Below, in pieces: positions 5,829 to 5,859 of a DNA stretch of 5,859 nt. The translations under genes and the position numbers were made by a program. The notes under the pieces are model-generated. The model was not told the origin of the DNA. It searched no databases and was given only the letters and a program-made list of their open reading frames with translations. The stretch lies in NCBI GenBank assembly GCA_013138855.1, contig WTBX01000056.1, positions 1 to 5,859 on the forward strand, written 5' to 3'. How positions within the stretch are numbered: the stretch's first letter is position 1; the number at the start of each line of letters is the position of its first letter. The stretch comes from Methylococcaceae bacterium (GTDB lineage Bacteria; Pseudomonadota; Gammaproteobacteria; Methylococcales; Methylomonadaceae).

Positions 5829-5859
5829 ATGAAAAAAACTATAAAAAATCTAATGATTC
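5829..5859 (+). CDS. Possible start of a divergent gene, 3' partial
   Basis: ATG at 5829 opens a frame reading MKKTIKNLMI to the window edge. The basic start followed by hydrophobic residues would suit a signal peptide or membrane protein. No Shine-Dalgarno is visible upstream, and only ten codons are seen, so this may be chance. A TATTAT at 5807-5812 could serve as its -10 box, but its distance of 17 bp from the ATG leaves a very short leader. The alternative is the tail of a minus-strand gene ending at 5816. Confidence 0.3.
   Translation, partial: MKKTIKNLMI

Noticed and set aside
5816..5859. Tail of rnfG on the minus strand ending at 5816
   Set aside because: The only open minus frame gives about 13 residues (IIRFFIVFFMEYQ) that do not resemble the end of RnfG.

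Overview
This AT-rich window most resembles a gammaproteobacterium. RnfA and RnfE homologues, a Uma2-family nuclease and GC-rich palindromic repeats between AT-rich genes together suggest a filamentous sulfur oxidiser of the Beggiatoa/Thiothrix type. That placement is inference from general features; no taxonomic marker is present.

Layout. The + strand carries the 3' part of a membrane di-iron hydroxylase of the AlkB (alkane 1-monooxygenase / fatty acid desaturase) superfamily (1-939). It is followed by a 711-residue peptide-type ABC substrate-binding lipoprotein with an extra C-terminal membrane anchor (994-3129). A near-perfect palindrome (3139-3169) separates this gene from a convergent minus-strand cluster. 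In transcription order that cluster is: an RnfE homologue (5625-4951), a Uma2-family PD-(D/E)XK protein (4935-4378), an RnfA homologue (4321-3731), a 114-residue two-helix membrane protein with an acidic stretch and a basic tail (3723-3379), and a 59-residue single-helix protein ending in a four-cysteine motif (3359-3180). The last gene is absent from a simple long-ORF scan, but it has a good ribosome binding site. A TATAAT box on the minus strand at 5794-5799 and a 105-bp palindromic repeat precede the cluster. A possible + strand gene begins at 5829 and runs off the edge.

How the genes may work together. RnfA and RnfE are the paired six-helix subunits that hold one iron-sulfur centre in the membrane in the Rnf/Rsx ferredoxin:NAD+ oxidoreductase. 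Both cluster cysteines are present in both proteins. No rnfB, C, D or G is visible beside them, so the window holds an isolated E-A pair. The pair is interrupted by a Uma2 gene and followed by two small membrane proteins. The last small protein has the architecture of NqrM, the iron-centre maturation factor for the homologous NqrD/NqrE pair. The most interesting hypothesis is that the cluster encodes the metal-cluster-bearing membrane core of Rnf with its own dedicated assembly factor.

Three palindromic elements punctuate the region. Two are built from the same roughly 16-nt module in opposite topologies, one at the convergent gene junction and one between uma2 and rnfA. The third, in the rnfE leader, has GC-rich arms and 12-bp terminal inverted repeats like a miniature mobile element.
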